From a virus: a stretch of 57,510 nt of DNA. Under the pieces are notes generated by a model. That model was not told the origin of the DNA. It ran no database searches and saw nothing but the letters and a program-made list of their open reading frames with translations. The stretch is from IMG/VR virus record IMGVR_UViG_3300025433_000001, positions 1 to 57,510 of that record; one strand, 5' to 3'. Below, in pieces: positions 30,501 to 39,744 of the stretch (position 1 is its first letter; each line of letters opens with the position of its first letter). Position numbers and translations under genes: made by a program.

Positions 30501-32150
30501 GTGGAACAGGCGCGGAAAGCGTTGAGAAAAATAGATGCGCAAATAGTAAAAGCATCCCTGTTTACAGGGCAAGCAGGGGGGCTAAACACCGGCACATCAA
30601 GCCGAACAAAAGCTCTCCAAGCAGAAAGCGTGAAGCTAGAAAAGGACATCATAGCCGCCCAGAACGCAGGGAGCGCGACACTGTTCGCCGGTGCCCAGCA
30701 ACGATTTGCCCTAGATAAAGGTATCCTCGAATCCAAACTAGCCGTAGCGGAAGCGAATGCTAAAACGGAAAAAGAGGCCGTAGACGCTGTTGTCCAGCTT
30801 CAGGATCAGATGGACAGGGACGCCGTCCGAACCGAGAACGAAAAAAACAAGTTGATGGCAAAGCGTGTCAAGGCACAGGCGAAAGTTGACCGCGCATCTT
30901 TAGAGGCCTCTGAGAACATAATAGACGGAATGATGCTCGGGGTTCTCGAATTTAACGAGGAGCTTGAAACAGGTGCCCGCATATTTGCCGACCTAATTAA
31001 AGAGGGTTTAGAGGGCGTGTCCAACTCCTTCGGGAGCACTTTCCGCGAGTACCTAGAAACGGGAGATACCGACCAGCTCGGCGAGTTTTTCAGAAACGCC
31101 CTGTGGGATGTGTTCCTCGACCTTGCCGAGACTTTTGCGACGAAAGTGTCTGAACAACTTATAGGTGCGCTGGCAGAGACGGTCATAGGACAATCAGCAT
31201 CGAACCTGTTCGGCGGTGTGGGCGGTTCCCTCTTAGGCACATCAGATATAGCCGGGGATTCGGGGGGAGAGTCCCAAGGACTTATAAGCAAGGGCGTCGG
31301 GTCTGTATTCGGAAACGCGGAAGCAGGACAAGAAGGCATTCTCGGCAAGGCCATGACAGCCATGACTGCGGCTCTCGGCCTGAGTACGGCGGCAGACGTA
31401 GCGAACACCACAGCCACAACTTCGGACGCACTAGCAACGTCCACGAACGCCGCCGCCGCAACCGCCAATACTGGAGCCAAAGTAGCAGAGACAGCGGCAA
31501 CGGCAACCAACACAGCGGGCCTCGTGGCGAATTCGGCTTCTACTAACTTAAACACCGCGAGTGTCTGGTCTCTGATAAGCGGGATGCTGATAAACGCTGT
31601 TATCTGGGCGGCGAACACCGCCGCCAGTATAGCGAGCACCATAGCGACATGGGCACTGGTGGTTGTCACGGCTGTAACAGGATTTTTCGGCAACAAAGGA
31701 GGACTAGTACCCAAAACCTTCGACAAAGGCGGAAAAGTACCCCAAGGCCTCGCCGGGGGTGGGGTTCCTTTGAGTGCGCCGTTCTCACGTCCCTCGAACA
31801 TTCCTGCGTCCGATACGGTTCCCGCTTGGCTCACGCCGGGCGAGTTCGTAATCACGAGGGACATGGTTAAGCAGGTAGGTGTCAACGCTCTTGAGCGGTG
31901 GCGCACGGGCATGAACCCTCCTTCCTTCCAACAGGCGGGGTCGTCTATGAAACGGTCAGCATCTGCCGTTAGAGGGTTTGCGACAGGCGGAGCAGTGGGC
32001 AGAGGGTCTGCTGACGAATCTTCTTCCGACCGTCCCGTTAATGTGGCATTCTTCGACGACCGTAAAGCAATGAGCCGCTGGGCTGAGACTACGGAAGGTG
32101 AAACAGCCATCCTTAAAGTACTCAAACAAAACGCTCATCGTTTCGCTTAA
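27579..32150 (+). CDS. Tape measure protein, 1,523 aa
   Basis: The longest gene. An N-terminal coiled-coil part (residues 15-215, Lys/Ala/Gln-rich) precedes a hydrophobic region (FLFTFRRLVGILALFTLARK). Membrane-active segments occur around 590-710 and 1320-1370 (SGMLINAVIWAANTAASIAS). The C-terminus has the classical PAWLTPGEFVITRDMVKQVG motif. At about 1.5 angstrom per residue, the length predicts a tail of around 200-230 nm. It sets tail length and enters the host envelope during ejection. No lytic domain is recognised. Confidence 0.95.
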   Translation: MGAEIEGLQYNVNLGGNVDAQLQATLAKIKEVKAALDGLGSSAKTTAVKAPRATDTTSQNKKAQESITKLSQDELRVQHKILTARKKVTQQNKEAARISQRAQKAERAHIAAVARADKARRAAFDRETTATAQQRNKEATQSADKKALANSKALKADMIERARIADTMKPITAEDANAQATQKNLQASNALAVKRAQINQLVEKGNITHRAAAEQVGVSAAQAKKLGLNMWDAQHAARQFLFTFRRLVGILALFTLARKLAQGIGAAVGQMVSFNAELESAEIGIASIVTSIGQIRDGTGKLLTGAAAFNVAMSESRGIVKQLQKDALGSIATFQALVQSYQVAVGPGLAAGLDLDQIREVSKRLTEGALSLGVPLNQLSEEIRSLLQGTATAKNTRIAVLFGGAKEANEAIRNAKEQGNLYETLTAKFGGIALGADAAALSMNVLKSNLQDTVQILLAQGGIEQFNAVKDSVLALSQAIKTTDAEGTPIFAPEALGIVQEIAGTLAGITLSFREISDTGQVLVLVRNVLATVGDVLKVIAPLATAVFQGLVTGANNAIAPLRIVADSVRAIARVLSPDGVITKALAITVKWLVAGVTTLVLWVKLTKTLAFLWGAKGILFSTQKIGMAIAAINRALLTVIGTQRAAAVATFVVRLQTQGWAVAMAGVSAQVLIVGGLLVVLSAALAFLITKTKLWENSIGRANKELKKTSKEADSLNNIIEGADSSWEDSNETLKDITKQIKTIAEETAKIRFLDPVTGDAKKLVEVEYDRVKALMDATKQEQISIANAKEEVVLLRKRNEEILTGIRVVGQSPPRRGRDEVGDLALERAGVLAEEARALVRISVAEDKIAQRTSSVNALFSKTLEQTLTTLDSKEKIDQLDKDTVASADKLTAAKLAQTSQAGADVILAQLKIKLLDQQLAINERDAQANADSLTAQKQAVQDTADELRGAGGSIQGLQAEIDTLKAPEIISVEQARKALRKIDAQIVKASLFTGQAGGLNTGTSSRTKALQAESVKLEKDIIAAQNAGSATLFAGAQQRFALDKGILESKLAVAEANAKTEKEAVDAVVQLQDQMDRDAVRTENEKNKLMAKRVKAQAKVDRASLEASENIIDGMMLGVLEFNEELETGARIFADLIKEGLEGVSNSFGSTFREYLETGDTDQLGEFFRNALWDVFLDLAETFATKVSEQLIGALAETVIGQSASNLFGGVGGSLLGTSDIAGDSGGESQGLISKGVGSVFGNAEAGQEGILGKAMTAMTAALGLSTAADVANTTATTSDALATSTNAAAATANTGAKVAETAATATNTAGLVANSASTNLNTASVWSLISGMLINAVIWAANTAASIASTIATWALVVVTAVTGFFGNKGGLVPKTFDKGGKVPQGLAGGGVPLSAPFSRPSNIPASDTVPAWLTPGEFVITRDMVKQVGVNALERWRTGMNPPSFQQAGSSMKRSASAVRGFATGGAVGRGSADESSSDRPVNVAFFDDRKAMSRWAETTEGETAILKVLKQNAHRFA

Positions 32151-32165
32151 TAAGGAGACCTGACC

Positions 32166-34811
32166 ATGAAGAAATTTACATTCGCAGGGGCCGACGCATT
32201 TCTGCTTTACTACACGCCCAACTGGGACGAGACCGTAGACTGTTCCTTTTCTGTTCCGAGCGACACAACGACCGGTCTTTCAGGTAAGGAGGACAGGACA
32301 CCTCTCGCTCTATCTCTACGCACGAGGATGGGATTCGAGATACTTACTGTTCGCGAGGAATCCTCGGAGTTTCGAGTCGCCTTAAAAGAACTAGCCAACA
32401 GCCCTGTGATGGTTCCCTTCTGGCCTGCGCAATCGGGATATGCCTCAACGGATAAAGACGGAATAGGCGGGGGTCTGTGGGTAGCTTGGGAGCAGGGATG
32501 GGACACATGGGAGGTTTACCTCGACGGAGCATCTCCCGGAACCTTTACCCCCTCCGCAGACGCTTTAAAAGCCCCCGTTCTTTTGGGGAGGTTCGACCGT
32601 GCCCCCTCCCCTGATAATGAGACCGATGAGGTCTCCACGGTTTCCATTTCTTTTATCGAGAATTCTGCTATCGAGTACGCACTTACCGTGGACGTAGAGA
32701 CCTTCACGGACGGGCCGCTTATCAACGGATCGGCTCAGAAAATGTTTCCCCTACTCCCGAACTGGGCGGGCGGGCTTGAAGCTGGAGAAGCGAAATACAC
32801 AATCGTTAAGGACGAGATAGGCATCGGGCGCACGACCTCCGACACGTATTACGACCAAGACGGAGCACGTAAAACAGAGCAGGATTTCTTGTGCGACGGG
32901 TGGTCAGATTTTAAGCGGATGCTCCGGTTCTTCTACGACGCAAAGGGGACTGTTGGACGGTTCTGGCTACCTCTCGCTGTGGCGGGTTGTCGTTTAGTGG
33001 CTCCTGTGACTCCCGTACCTCAGACGATCTCTACGGACGCTGTTCCCGCAGGACTTCAGGGGACAGTCACATGGCACGACTCACTGCTTCCGTTAGTTAA
33101 CGGGGAGACGGTCTGGCACGACCCTACCGACACTTGGGCGAAGTGGGAGAGCACAACCCACGGCGAGATCTTTTCAGTGGTTGCGGATGTCGGGAACGAG
33201 AGCGTGGAGAACTATTTCAAGGAGCAGGACTATCCCGATACGATTACGGTTAGTGAAACTCTGACCCATGCGGACGGCCTCTACTCCCTTGAATCGATTG
33301 TAAGCGGGCGCCCGAGATATGTGAAGGGCGACATCGTTCTTGAATATAACGCCGGACAAGAAGCGTGGGCTCTTATTGACCAGCCCCACTTTGAGGTTTG
33401 GGTAAATATATCTACCGCTGTTGTACCGCCCGAAGCGGGCTGGACGACAGCGATAGGATCGGCTCCGCCCCCAACCCTCGCATACACAATCCCAGCCGCA
33501 AATGTTTTCTGGGGTAAAGGCACGTTCTCTGGTACGATAACTCTGTCCCTCGTGTACCTGACCGAACTCTCCGTGGACAATGGGGTCGGTTTCGGGGAGG
33601 ACGATTACCTCGCGCTGATTAAAGGCACCTCTGCCACGGGTTTTGAGATCGCTTCCAACGCGGCGAACGTCATCACCCTGACGACCGCCCCGACCGAGGA
33701 GCACTCCCCGTCTAACACGAGCCTGTCGCCCTTGCTTCTCTCGCGGTTCGGCTCCGACGAGTTTGAAATTTCGTTCGTAACGGACGCGGTAGCCGTTATA
33801 CGTTCTCCCTTTATCGAGGTGCCGAAGGAGTACGCCGAAACGGACTCGGGAGCCGCCGACAACGTAGCATACCTGTACGAATTCGAGCTTGCAAATTACG
33901 ATACATGGAGGTACACGAGCCACGAACAGGACATTGGCAACGGGACGCTGACATGGCAGTCTCGCCCGTTTGAGCATTCTGATATTCGTGAGAATGTCAA
34001 CATGGAAAAGGCAGATGTGAAATTGACATCGCGCACGTTCGTAGACGACACGACCCCCGAGAATGTCAATCTAAATAACCCGCTAAACCTTTTCATCCCA
34101 CTGAAACTGGAATCTATTTTATACCTGACGATCAAGGAATGCTCCCCGAACGCTTCCGGCACCATCACAGACTCGCCTACTACGATATTCAAAGGATCTG
34201 TATCCCGAGCAACCACGGACGGGCCGATTATCGAGGCAACCTGCTCAGGCATCAGCGCACTGTTCGACAGGATGGTGCCGAACGTTCTCATGCAACCCAC
34301 CTGTAACTATCTCGTGTTCAGTCCGCCGTGCGGGCTCCTAGCCGCCGACTGGATAATGAACGCTTCTGTTGTGGAGTACCCGTACGCAGGCGGGGCGGAC
34401 GACGATTGGTACAAGGTACTTATCCAGACCCCCGCTTTCGCCAACTCGACACCCGAAGAACCCCGCCCAGCGGTTGAACAGTTTGAGCACTACTTCGCGG
34501 GCGGTAAGATAGAGCTCGGCGTAGCTGTCGATTTCCAGAGTCGCAGTATCTTGGATTCTGTCGCCGAGGGAGGCAACACACTCCTTACGATCAGGCACCC
34601 GCTGAAGGAAGCCTTGAGTGTTGCAGACAACATCAACCTGTGGGCGGGTTGTGACGGCAGGAGAGTGACGTGTCTGGAATATGCCACACCCTCCAACGAA
34701 GAAGGTAAGTTCAACAATTACCCTCGGTTCGGAGGGTTCCCCTTTAGCCCAATCGGAAATCCAGCCCTAGCCAAGATCAATAAGGATCACTCTGAAGGGG
34801 GTAAGAAGTAA
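32166..34811 (+). CDS. Distal tail / baseplate hub protein with inserted duplicated domain, 881 aa
   Basis: AAGGAGACCTGACC leader. N-terminal ~280 residues resemble siphophage distal tail proteins (ADAFLLYYTPNWDETVD, VPFWPAQSGYA). The C-terminal third resembles the DUF2163/BR0599 hub family (ATCSGISALFDRMVP, MQPTCNYLVFSPPCGLLAADW), including the paired cysteines. This is the protein that normally precedes the NlpC peptidase and the tip, as here. Residues about 283-458 (STDAVPAGLQG to GKGTFSGTI) are the second copy of the domain found in the 314-aa neck/tail protein, interrupting the two halves. Confidence 0.8.
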   Translation: MKKFTFAGADAFLLYYTPNWDETVDCSFSVPSDTTTGLSGKEDRTPLALSLRTRMGFEILTVREESSEFRVALKELANSPVMVPFWPAQSGYASTDKDGIGGGLWVAWEQGWDTWEVYLDGASPGTFTPSADALKAPVLLGRFDRAPSPDNETDEVSTVSISFIENSAIEYALTVDVETFTDGPLINGSAQKMFPLLPNWAGGLEAGEAKYTIVKDEIGIGRTTSDTYYDQDGARKTEQDFLCDGWSDFKRMLRFFYDAKGTVGRFWLPLAVAGCRLVAPVTPVPQTISTDAVPAGLQGTVTWHDSLLPLVNGETVWHDPTDTWAKWESTTHGEIFSVVADVGNESVENYFKEQDYPDTITVSETLTHADGLYSLESIVSGRPRYVKGDIVLEYNAGQEAWALIDQPHFEVWVNISTAVVPPEAGWTTAIGSAPPPTLAYTIPAANVFWGKGTFSGTITLSLVYLTELSVDNGVGFGEDDYLALIKGTSATGFEIASNAANVITLTTAPTEEHSPSNTSLSPLLLSRFGSDEFEISFVTDAVAVIRSPFIEVPKEYAETDSGAADNVAYLYEFELANYDTWRYTSHEQDIGNGTLTWQSRPFEHSDIRENVNMEKADVKLTSRTFVDDTTPENVNLNNPLNLFIPLKLESILYLTIKECSPNASGTITDSPTTIFKGSVSRATTDGPIIEATCSGISALFDRMVPNVLMQPTCNYLVFSPPCGLLAADWIMNASVVEYPYAGGADDDWYKVLIQTPAFANSTPEEPRPAVEQFEHYFAGGKIELGVAVDFQSRSILDSVAEGGNTLLTIRHPLKEALSVADNINLWAGCDGRRVTCLEYATPSNEEGKFNNYPRFGGFPFSPIGNPALAKINKDHSEGGKK

Positions 34812-35266
34812 TGACCCCTACATGGTTTAATACTGCCGACAGGCTCGCCCGCCTAGAAGCCTCCGCCAAAGACTGGTTGGGAACTCCCTTCGTGCCGAAC
34901 GCGAGAATAAAAGGGCACGGGGTATCCTGTCACACACTCGCGGAACAGGTTTATCTTGGGTGCGGTCTCCCGTTCGATGCGCGTGCCCCCTCCGCTGATA
35001 TGGGATGGAGCGGGGTACACAAAAACAGTCTGGTCGAACAGTTCATAGTAGGGGTGGACGGGCTGGCTCGCCTGAAGACGGCAGAAAGTATTTTAGTTGG
35101 AGACTTGCTCGGGTTTCGTATAGGCTCCTGCATACACCACCTTGGAGTGGTTCTGAACGACGGTAAGTTTATCCACTCCATGAAGGGGCTCGGGACGACC
35201 TACGGGATGATGTCCGACCCGACGTACAAAGACCGTTTAGCCGTAGTTTGGAGATGGAAAGTATGA
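34811..35266 (+). CDS. NlpC/P60-type tail peptidase, 151 aa
   Basis: Cysteine peptidase with Cys40 (KGHGVSCHTLAEQ), His109/110 (CIHHLGVVL) and His122 (FIHSMKG), the order and spacing of the NlpC/P60 triad. It starts directly at the preceding stop (TAATG). In siphophage tails this lambda gpK-like protein cleaves peptidoglycan cross-links or assists tip assembly. It fits between the DUF2163-like protein and the tip. Confidence 0.9.
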   Translation: MTPTWFNTADRLARLEASAKDWLGTPFVPNARIKGHGVSCHTLAEQVYLGCGLPFDARAPSADMGWSGVHKNSLVEQFIVGVDGLARLKTAESILVGDLLGFRIGSCIHHLGVVLNDGKFIHSMKGLGTTYGMMSDPTYKDRLAVVWRWKV

Positions 35267-38200
35267 GTGAAGTAACAACACCAACAGTCGCGGGGGTAGA
35301 AGATGAGGACTTCAGCACCTCTCAAGAATCTATTCCTATTCCGTACATCGCAGGAACACGCAAGGTCGGGGCTCGGTGGGTGTCGAACACCTACAACCAG
35401 CGCACTGTAGAAGTGGAAGCCGACTCCGGCAAAAAAGGCGGGAGCGGCAAAAAAGGGGGCAGTGCTGAAACAGGGATTTACGACTACTACGGAAGCGTCG
35501 CCGCTATTGTGTGCATGGGAGCCGTGGACACCCTCGTTTCTATTTCATTTGACGGGGAACAGGTTTGGGAGGGCAACGTTGCTCGGGACGCGTCCGATTT
35601 CTACACCGGAACTATTGCAGGTTACGGTACTTTTAATTTCTATTGGGGCACGGACGACCAAGAACTCGACGCATCTTCTGTGCTCAAGGAAGCGAACAAC
35701 GACCGAGGAGACGACCACCCAGATTACAGGGGGGTGTCTCTCATCGAGTTTCGGGATATCCTGTTCGGGCGGGAAAAAGTAACGTCGCCCAATGTCGAGA
35801 TCGTTGTAAGCCGAGCGGCGGTGCAACCCCTTATCGCGTCCCTAGAAGGATCACTGGACGACGGACAGACCAACCCCCTGTGTTCCACTTTAGAGTTGAT
35901 GACGAACACAAGGTACGGACTGGGAATGGCCGCTTCCGTGTTTGGCCAGTCTTCTTTCAGGGCCACAGCAAACGCCTTATTCTTAAACAAAGACCTCATG
36001 TATGTGTCCCCTCTGCTCGCTACGCAGGTGAGCTTGCGGGTCGTGCTGGCGGACATGCTGAACGTTTCTGATTCCTTTTTACTGTGGGACGACGAATCTG
36101 CCACTATTAAGGCAGGTTATTGGGATCACGGTGTTGTGCTCACGGATGTGGAGGTAGCCGCCCTCACCGCTGTAGGATTCGACGACATGACGGAGTCTCC
36201 CGACTTCGATGCCGAGAGCTGGAGCGGCATCCCGACAGGCTTCATCGTTAATTTCTCGGACAGGGAGAGAACCTTCAAGAGATCGTCCGACAAGTACGAG
36301 GACTTGAGCCTCGTTGACCTGACCGGCGGGCCGTCCAACCGCACACTGGCACGGCTGTGGATAACACGCAGGGAGCAAGCACTTGCCCACGCGGCTGAGT
36401 GGTCGAAATCCTTATCCCGCCCGTCACTGGGAGGAGAAGTCGTTTTGCGCAGGGTAGTGGGCAACCTACTGAACGTGGGCGACCTTTTCCGCCTCGACAT
36501 AGACATCGAGCCGAGCGACGCGACCGCAACAACTCAGGTTTGTAAAGTACTTGAGAAACAAGCCAACCAGTCAGGAGCCATCGGAATAACGTTCAAGGCC
36601 GAGACGAATCTCGTCCCTCTAACGTACTCACCAGCGGTAGTTACGCCGACCACGGACAACAACACGTTCCCCGAGCCGGAAGCCTTTGTTTACGTGCGCC
36701 CCATGGAGATGCCGCCTGCCCTTTCTGAAGTAGAGTACGGAGTAGCTGTACTGGCACAGCGAGCAGATAACATGACAGTGGGATACGGTGTCCTTTACGA
36801 CCCTGTTGAGGCTACGGGATCTTTCCCTGCTCTAGGGAACCAGAGAACCTTTGCTGTCCGCGCGACGTTGCAGGATGCTTTCACGGACGCAGGCGTGACC
36901 CCCAGAATCAACACAGCCTTATCCAACGCTCTCGACCTTGAGAATTTCGACCACACTCCCGGCGACGTAAGCGCGTCAGCAGACCAGTTTCTGCTTATCG
37001 TGGCCGAAATCTCTGGCGGCCAGATCGCCAACGACGCCAACGGGTTCGCCATTACGGAGATTATGGCCGTAAGCAGTATGTCCCTCGTGACCGCTGGCCA
37101 ATACGACGTGACTGTTCTTCGAGGACGGTTCTCTACAGGGCAGAAGTCATTTAGCTCGGGAGCGGAAGCGTGGCTCGTGCGCAGATCCTCCATTGAAATC
37201 TACAGCCACCCCGACTTCCCTGCGGCGGCGGCGGCACAAGACGACGTGTTCTTTAAAACGACCCCGTTCAATGTATTCGGCACGAGGGACATCGCGGCGG
37301 TTCCAGACCCTGCTTTAACCTACCTATTCCCTGTGAATCGTTTCTTCGCTCCGACCATAACGCTGGACGCGCTTGAGCCGACCCCCTATGCAGGAGTCCC
37401 TTACGTTGTGTCGGGGAACATTGCAGACCAAGACGGCGACTTGTCGTTCTGGTCAGTGTCCTATAGGGCTACAGGCACTGTAAAAGAAACTGTCGTCGCG
37501 GGCGGGCCGATTGAAAACACAGCCGGTTACGATTTCAGCGTGCCGATCACTTTTGGAGTTCTCGACATCAACGTAGGGTACGATATTATTGTACGGGCCA
37601 AGGACTCGACTACCTTCATCGACAGCTATGTGGAAGAGATTCTGGTTAAGACCGTGGCCGTCGCCACGAGCCAGCTTACAGGGCCCCCTGCTTCTTTAGT
37701 CGCCACAGGCTCCGGCTCGGACGACGAGATGTTCAGTACGGTCTGGCTATCGTGGACACCCCCAGATGTTGTTACCGAGCTTGCGTACTACGAGATACAA
37801 AGAGCCGACGCGACGGGAATGGCCGGAGCCGAGATTATCGGAAACACGGGAGCTGTGTTCTTCGCCGCCCCCGTGGACACAGAAAATTCTTACTACTTTC
37901 AAGTGCGGTCGAGAGACGTGTCCGGCAACTCCAGTGCGTGGACGACCGAGGCTTTTGGAAACGGAATCGACACAGTGGAGGCGATCCCCGGCCCCAACTC
38001 CATCACGGAAACGATGATTCAGGACGACGCGATTTCCACGCCCAAACTTCAGGCGTACTCTGTCACGGCGGCTAAGGTTACTACGGGAGAGCTCGTTACG
38101 CTAAGTGCTCAGATCAGAGACGCGGTAATCACGTCGGCCAAGATAGCGACCCTCGAAGCCGGTAAGATTACCACTGGCACGATGGACGCCACGGAAATAA

Positions 38201-39606
38201 CACTGGACGGAGGGGACGCGAGTATTAAATCCGATGGATTCGATTCGTCCACCGGTTTCAAGGTAGATGGAGCGGGCAACGCCGCGTTTGCCAACCTTGA
38301 GGTTCGTGGAGATGCTGTCGTGGGAACCGGCGCGGACGGTCTTATGTACGGAGCGTTTACCGGAAGCGGCGCGGGTGTTTACGTGGAGTCCCCTACAGCC
38401 CTCGATATGGATACCTCCCTTCACGACATCGTTCGGATATTCATTAAGAGGGAATCGGATGCCGCTAATTTCGAGGGGTCGGTCTGGTTCCAGACGACCG
38501 GTGACCCGACGTGGACGGCCAGCAAATCCGTAGCGTTCGTGTCTACAAACAGCGAGCTCGACTACGTTACTGTTGACGTAGACATGACGACAGCCACTGC
38601 ATGGGGAGTGACGAACCTTCAGGCCTTGAGAATATACCCCGCATCCGTCGAGGACACGGGGAACTTTTCAATAGGATTCGTGCGTATCGTAAACGAGTTC
38701 TCGGCTATTCTGGAGTCGTGGGATTTCGTCTCACAGCTCGAAGGGTGGACAGCGGTCGGGACAGAATCCTTTACGTGGCTCGCGGGAAGCCAGAACGTCC
38801 TACAATCAGCGAACTACGTAGAAGGAGTCGCAGGGTGGAGGATCAAGGGAGACGGATCGGCAGAGTTTTACGACGTTAATATATACGGCTCCGTTCCCAC
38901 ACCTCAAGTATTCGTGGGGGGAACGGAATTGGTCAGTGGTTTGGATTACGAGTACATGACCACCGTAACAGTAACCATCTCAAAACCAGCAGGCACCACG
39001 GCATATTACCGGACGGATGGACTCGTACCTACTGGCGTTGTGGCCGAACTCGTACCGGCTAACGGGCAGGTAACCCTGACCGAAGAGGCACAGTTACGAG
39101 TCGTAGCGTTCGAGGACACGACATCCAGATCCAGCGACGTGTTTTCTGCGGGAATACTTGTAGCTGTTGTTGCCTTACTTAATAGCCTCGGAACGACTGG
39201 GATGTATTTCAGAACGTTTAAAGATGCTACGACTTACATCCTCGTCGGAATAGGCAACAACCCGGACTACATTGACAGAACCACGGGATGGTCTTGGTTG
39301 CGTAAAGCCACTTTCACAGACATCCACGGAGACCCTTACGGGTTCAAGTACGGCCTGTGGTCTCCCGGCTACGAGAGATTCCCCAATGTCTGGTTCTGTT
39401 TCGCAACAGGCTCTACGATGGGAACACGGGTCGGTTATTGGTACAGTGTAGATCCTTTAGCGTTCACTTCCAGTAGTCAGATGGATTTCGGCATCGGAAG
39501 TAGGATTAACGCGTATTGGGACAACTTTGGAAGTAATCTTATATCGACCACAGCTCTCATCAGCGGTGTGTTCGATACGAATGCCTACCCAGATGTCTTT
39601 GCCTAA
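35263..39606 (+). CDS. Tail tip / host-specificity protein (gpJ-like), 1,447 aa
   Basis: Start at ATG 35263, overlapping the previous stop (ATGA) with GGAGATGGAAAGT before it. A Gly/Lys linker (KKGGSGKKGGSAE) is followed by the J-like hub (IAGTRKVGARWVSNTYNQR, IEFRDILFGREKVTSPNVE). A fibronectin III domain is near residues 805-900 (VWLSWTPPDVVTELAYYEIQ, YYFQVRSRDVSGNSS). A stalk repeat follows (SITETMIQDDAISTPKLQ, KIATLEAGKITTGTMDATEI). A CHB_HEX_C-like domain (TTVTVTISKPAGTTAYYRTDG) and a unique receptor-binding C-terminus end the protein. It recognises the host receptor. Confidence 0.9.
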   Translation: MSEVTTPTVAGVEDEDFSTSQESIPIPYIAGTRKVGARWVSNTYNQRTVEVEADSGKKGGSGKKGGSAETGIYDYYGSVAAIVCMGAVDTLVSISFDGEQVWEGNVARDASDFYTGTIAGYGTFNFYWGTDDQELDASSVLKEANNDRGDDHPDYRGVSLIEFRDILFGREKVTSPNVEIVVSRAAVQPLIASLEGSLDDGQTNPLCSTLELMTNTRYGLGMAASVFGQSSFRATANALFLNKDLMYVSPLLATQVSLRVVLADMLNVSDSFLLWDDESATIKAGYWDHGVVLTDVEVAALTAVGFDDMTESPDFDAESWSGIPTGFIVNFSDRERTFKRSSDKYEDLSLVDLTGGPSNRTLARLWITRREQALAHAAEWSKSLSRPSLGGEVVLRRVVGNLLNVGDLFRLDIDIEPSDATATTQVCKVLEKQANQSGAIGITFKAETNLVPLTYSPAVVTPTTDNNTFPEPEAFVYVRPMEMPPALSEVEYGVAVLAQRADNMTVGYGVLYDPVEATGSFPALGNQRTFAVRATLQDAFTDAGVTPRINTALSNALDLENFDHTPGDVSASADQFLLIVAEISGGQIANDANGFAITEIMAVSSMSLVTAGQYDVTVLRGRFSTGQKSFSSGAEAWLVRRSSIEIYSHPDFPAAAAAQDDVFFKTTPFNVFGTRDIAAVPDPALTYLFPVNRFFAPTITLDALEPTPYAGVPYVVSGNIADQDGDLSFWSVSYRATGTVKETVVAGGPIENTAGYDFSVPITFGVLDINVGYDIIVRAKDSTTFIDSYVEEILVKTVAVATSQLTGPPASLVATGSGSDDEMFSTVWLSWTPPDVVTELAYYEIQRADATGMAGAEIIGNTGAVFFAAPVDTENSYYFQVRSRDVSGNSSAWTTEAFGNGIDTVEAIPGPNSITETMIQDDAISTPKLQAYSVTAAKVTTGELVTLSAQIRDAVITSAKIATLEAGKITTGTMDATEITLDGGDASIKSDGFDSSTGFKVDGAGNAAFANLEVRGDAVVGTGADGLMYGAFTGSGAGVYVESPTALDMDTSLHDIVRIFIKRESDAANFEGSVWFQTTGDPTWTASKSVAFVSTNSELDYVTVDVDMTTATAWGVTNLQALRIYPASVEDTGNFSIGFVRIVNEFSAILESWDFVSQLEGWTAVGTESFTWLAGSQNVLQSANYVEGVAGWRIKGDGSAEFYDVNIYGSVPTPQVFVGGTELVSGLDYEYMTTVTVTISKPAGTTAYYRTDGLVPTGVVAELVPANGQVTLTEEAQLRVVAFEDTTSRSSDVFSAGILVAVVALLNSLGTTGMYFRTFKDATTYILVGIGNNPDYIDRTTGWSWLRKATFTDIHGDPYGFKYGLWSPGYERFPNVWFCFATGSTMGTRVGYWYSVDPLAFTSSSQMDFGIGSRINAYWDNFGSNLISTTALISGVFDTNAYPDVFA

Positions 39607-39609
39607 TCC

Positions 39610-39638
39610 TTGACCGGAACCGCACCCGCGTGTACTCT
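39610..39638 (+). promoter_or_regulatory. Putative promoter before the displaced portal
   Basis: TTGACC (39610-39615), 17 nt, then TACTCT (39633-39638), at the only sizeable gap within the tail-to-portal segment. Downstream, CGGATT (39669-39674) and AATCCG (39709-39714) flank GAGACGGTCTC, so the leader may fold. This would let the portal be expressed independently from the tail genes. Confidence 0.35.
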
Positions 39639-39744
39639 GTGCTTTAGATTTTGAATATGCCGTTTACGCGGATTGCTTGCTGGGAGAGACGGTCTCGCTC
39701 CTTGCTTTTAATCCGTATTGCGGCGACTTATAAGGGACTATATT

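Noticed and set aside
30806-32125. 439-aa ORF antisense to the tape measure
   Set aside because: Low-complexity Ala/Val/Ser composition mirrors the tape measure codons.
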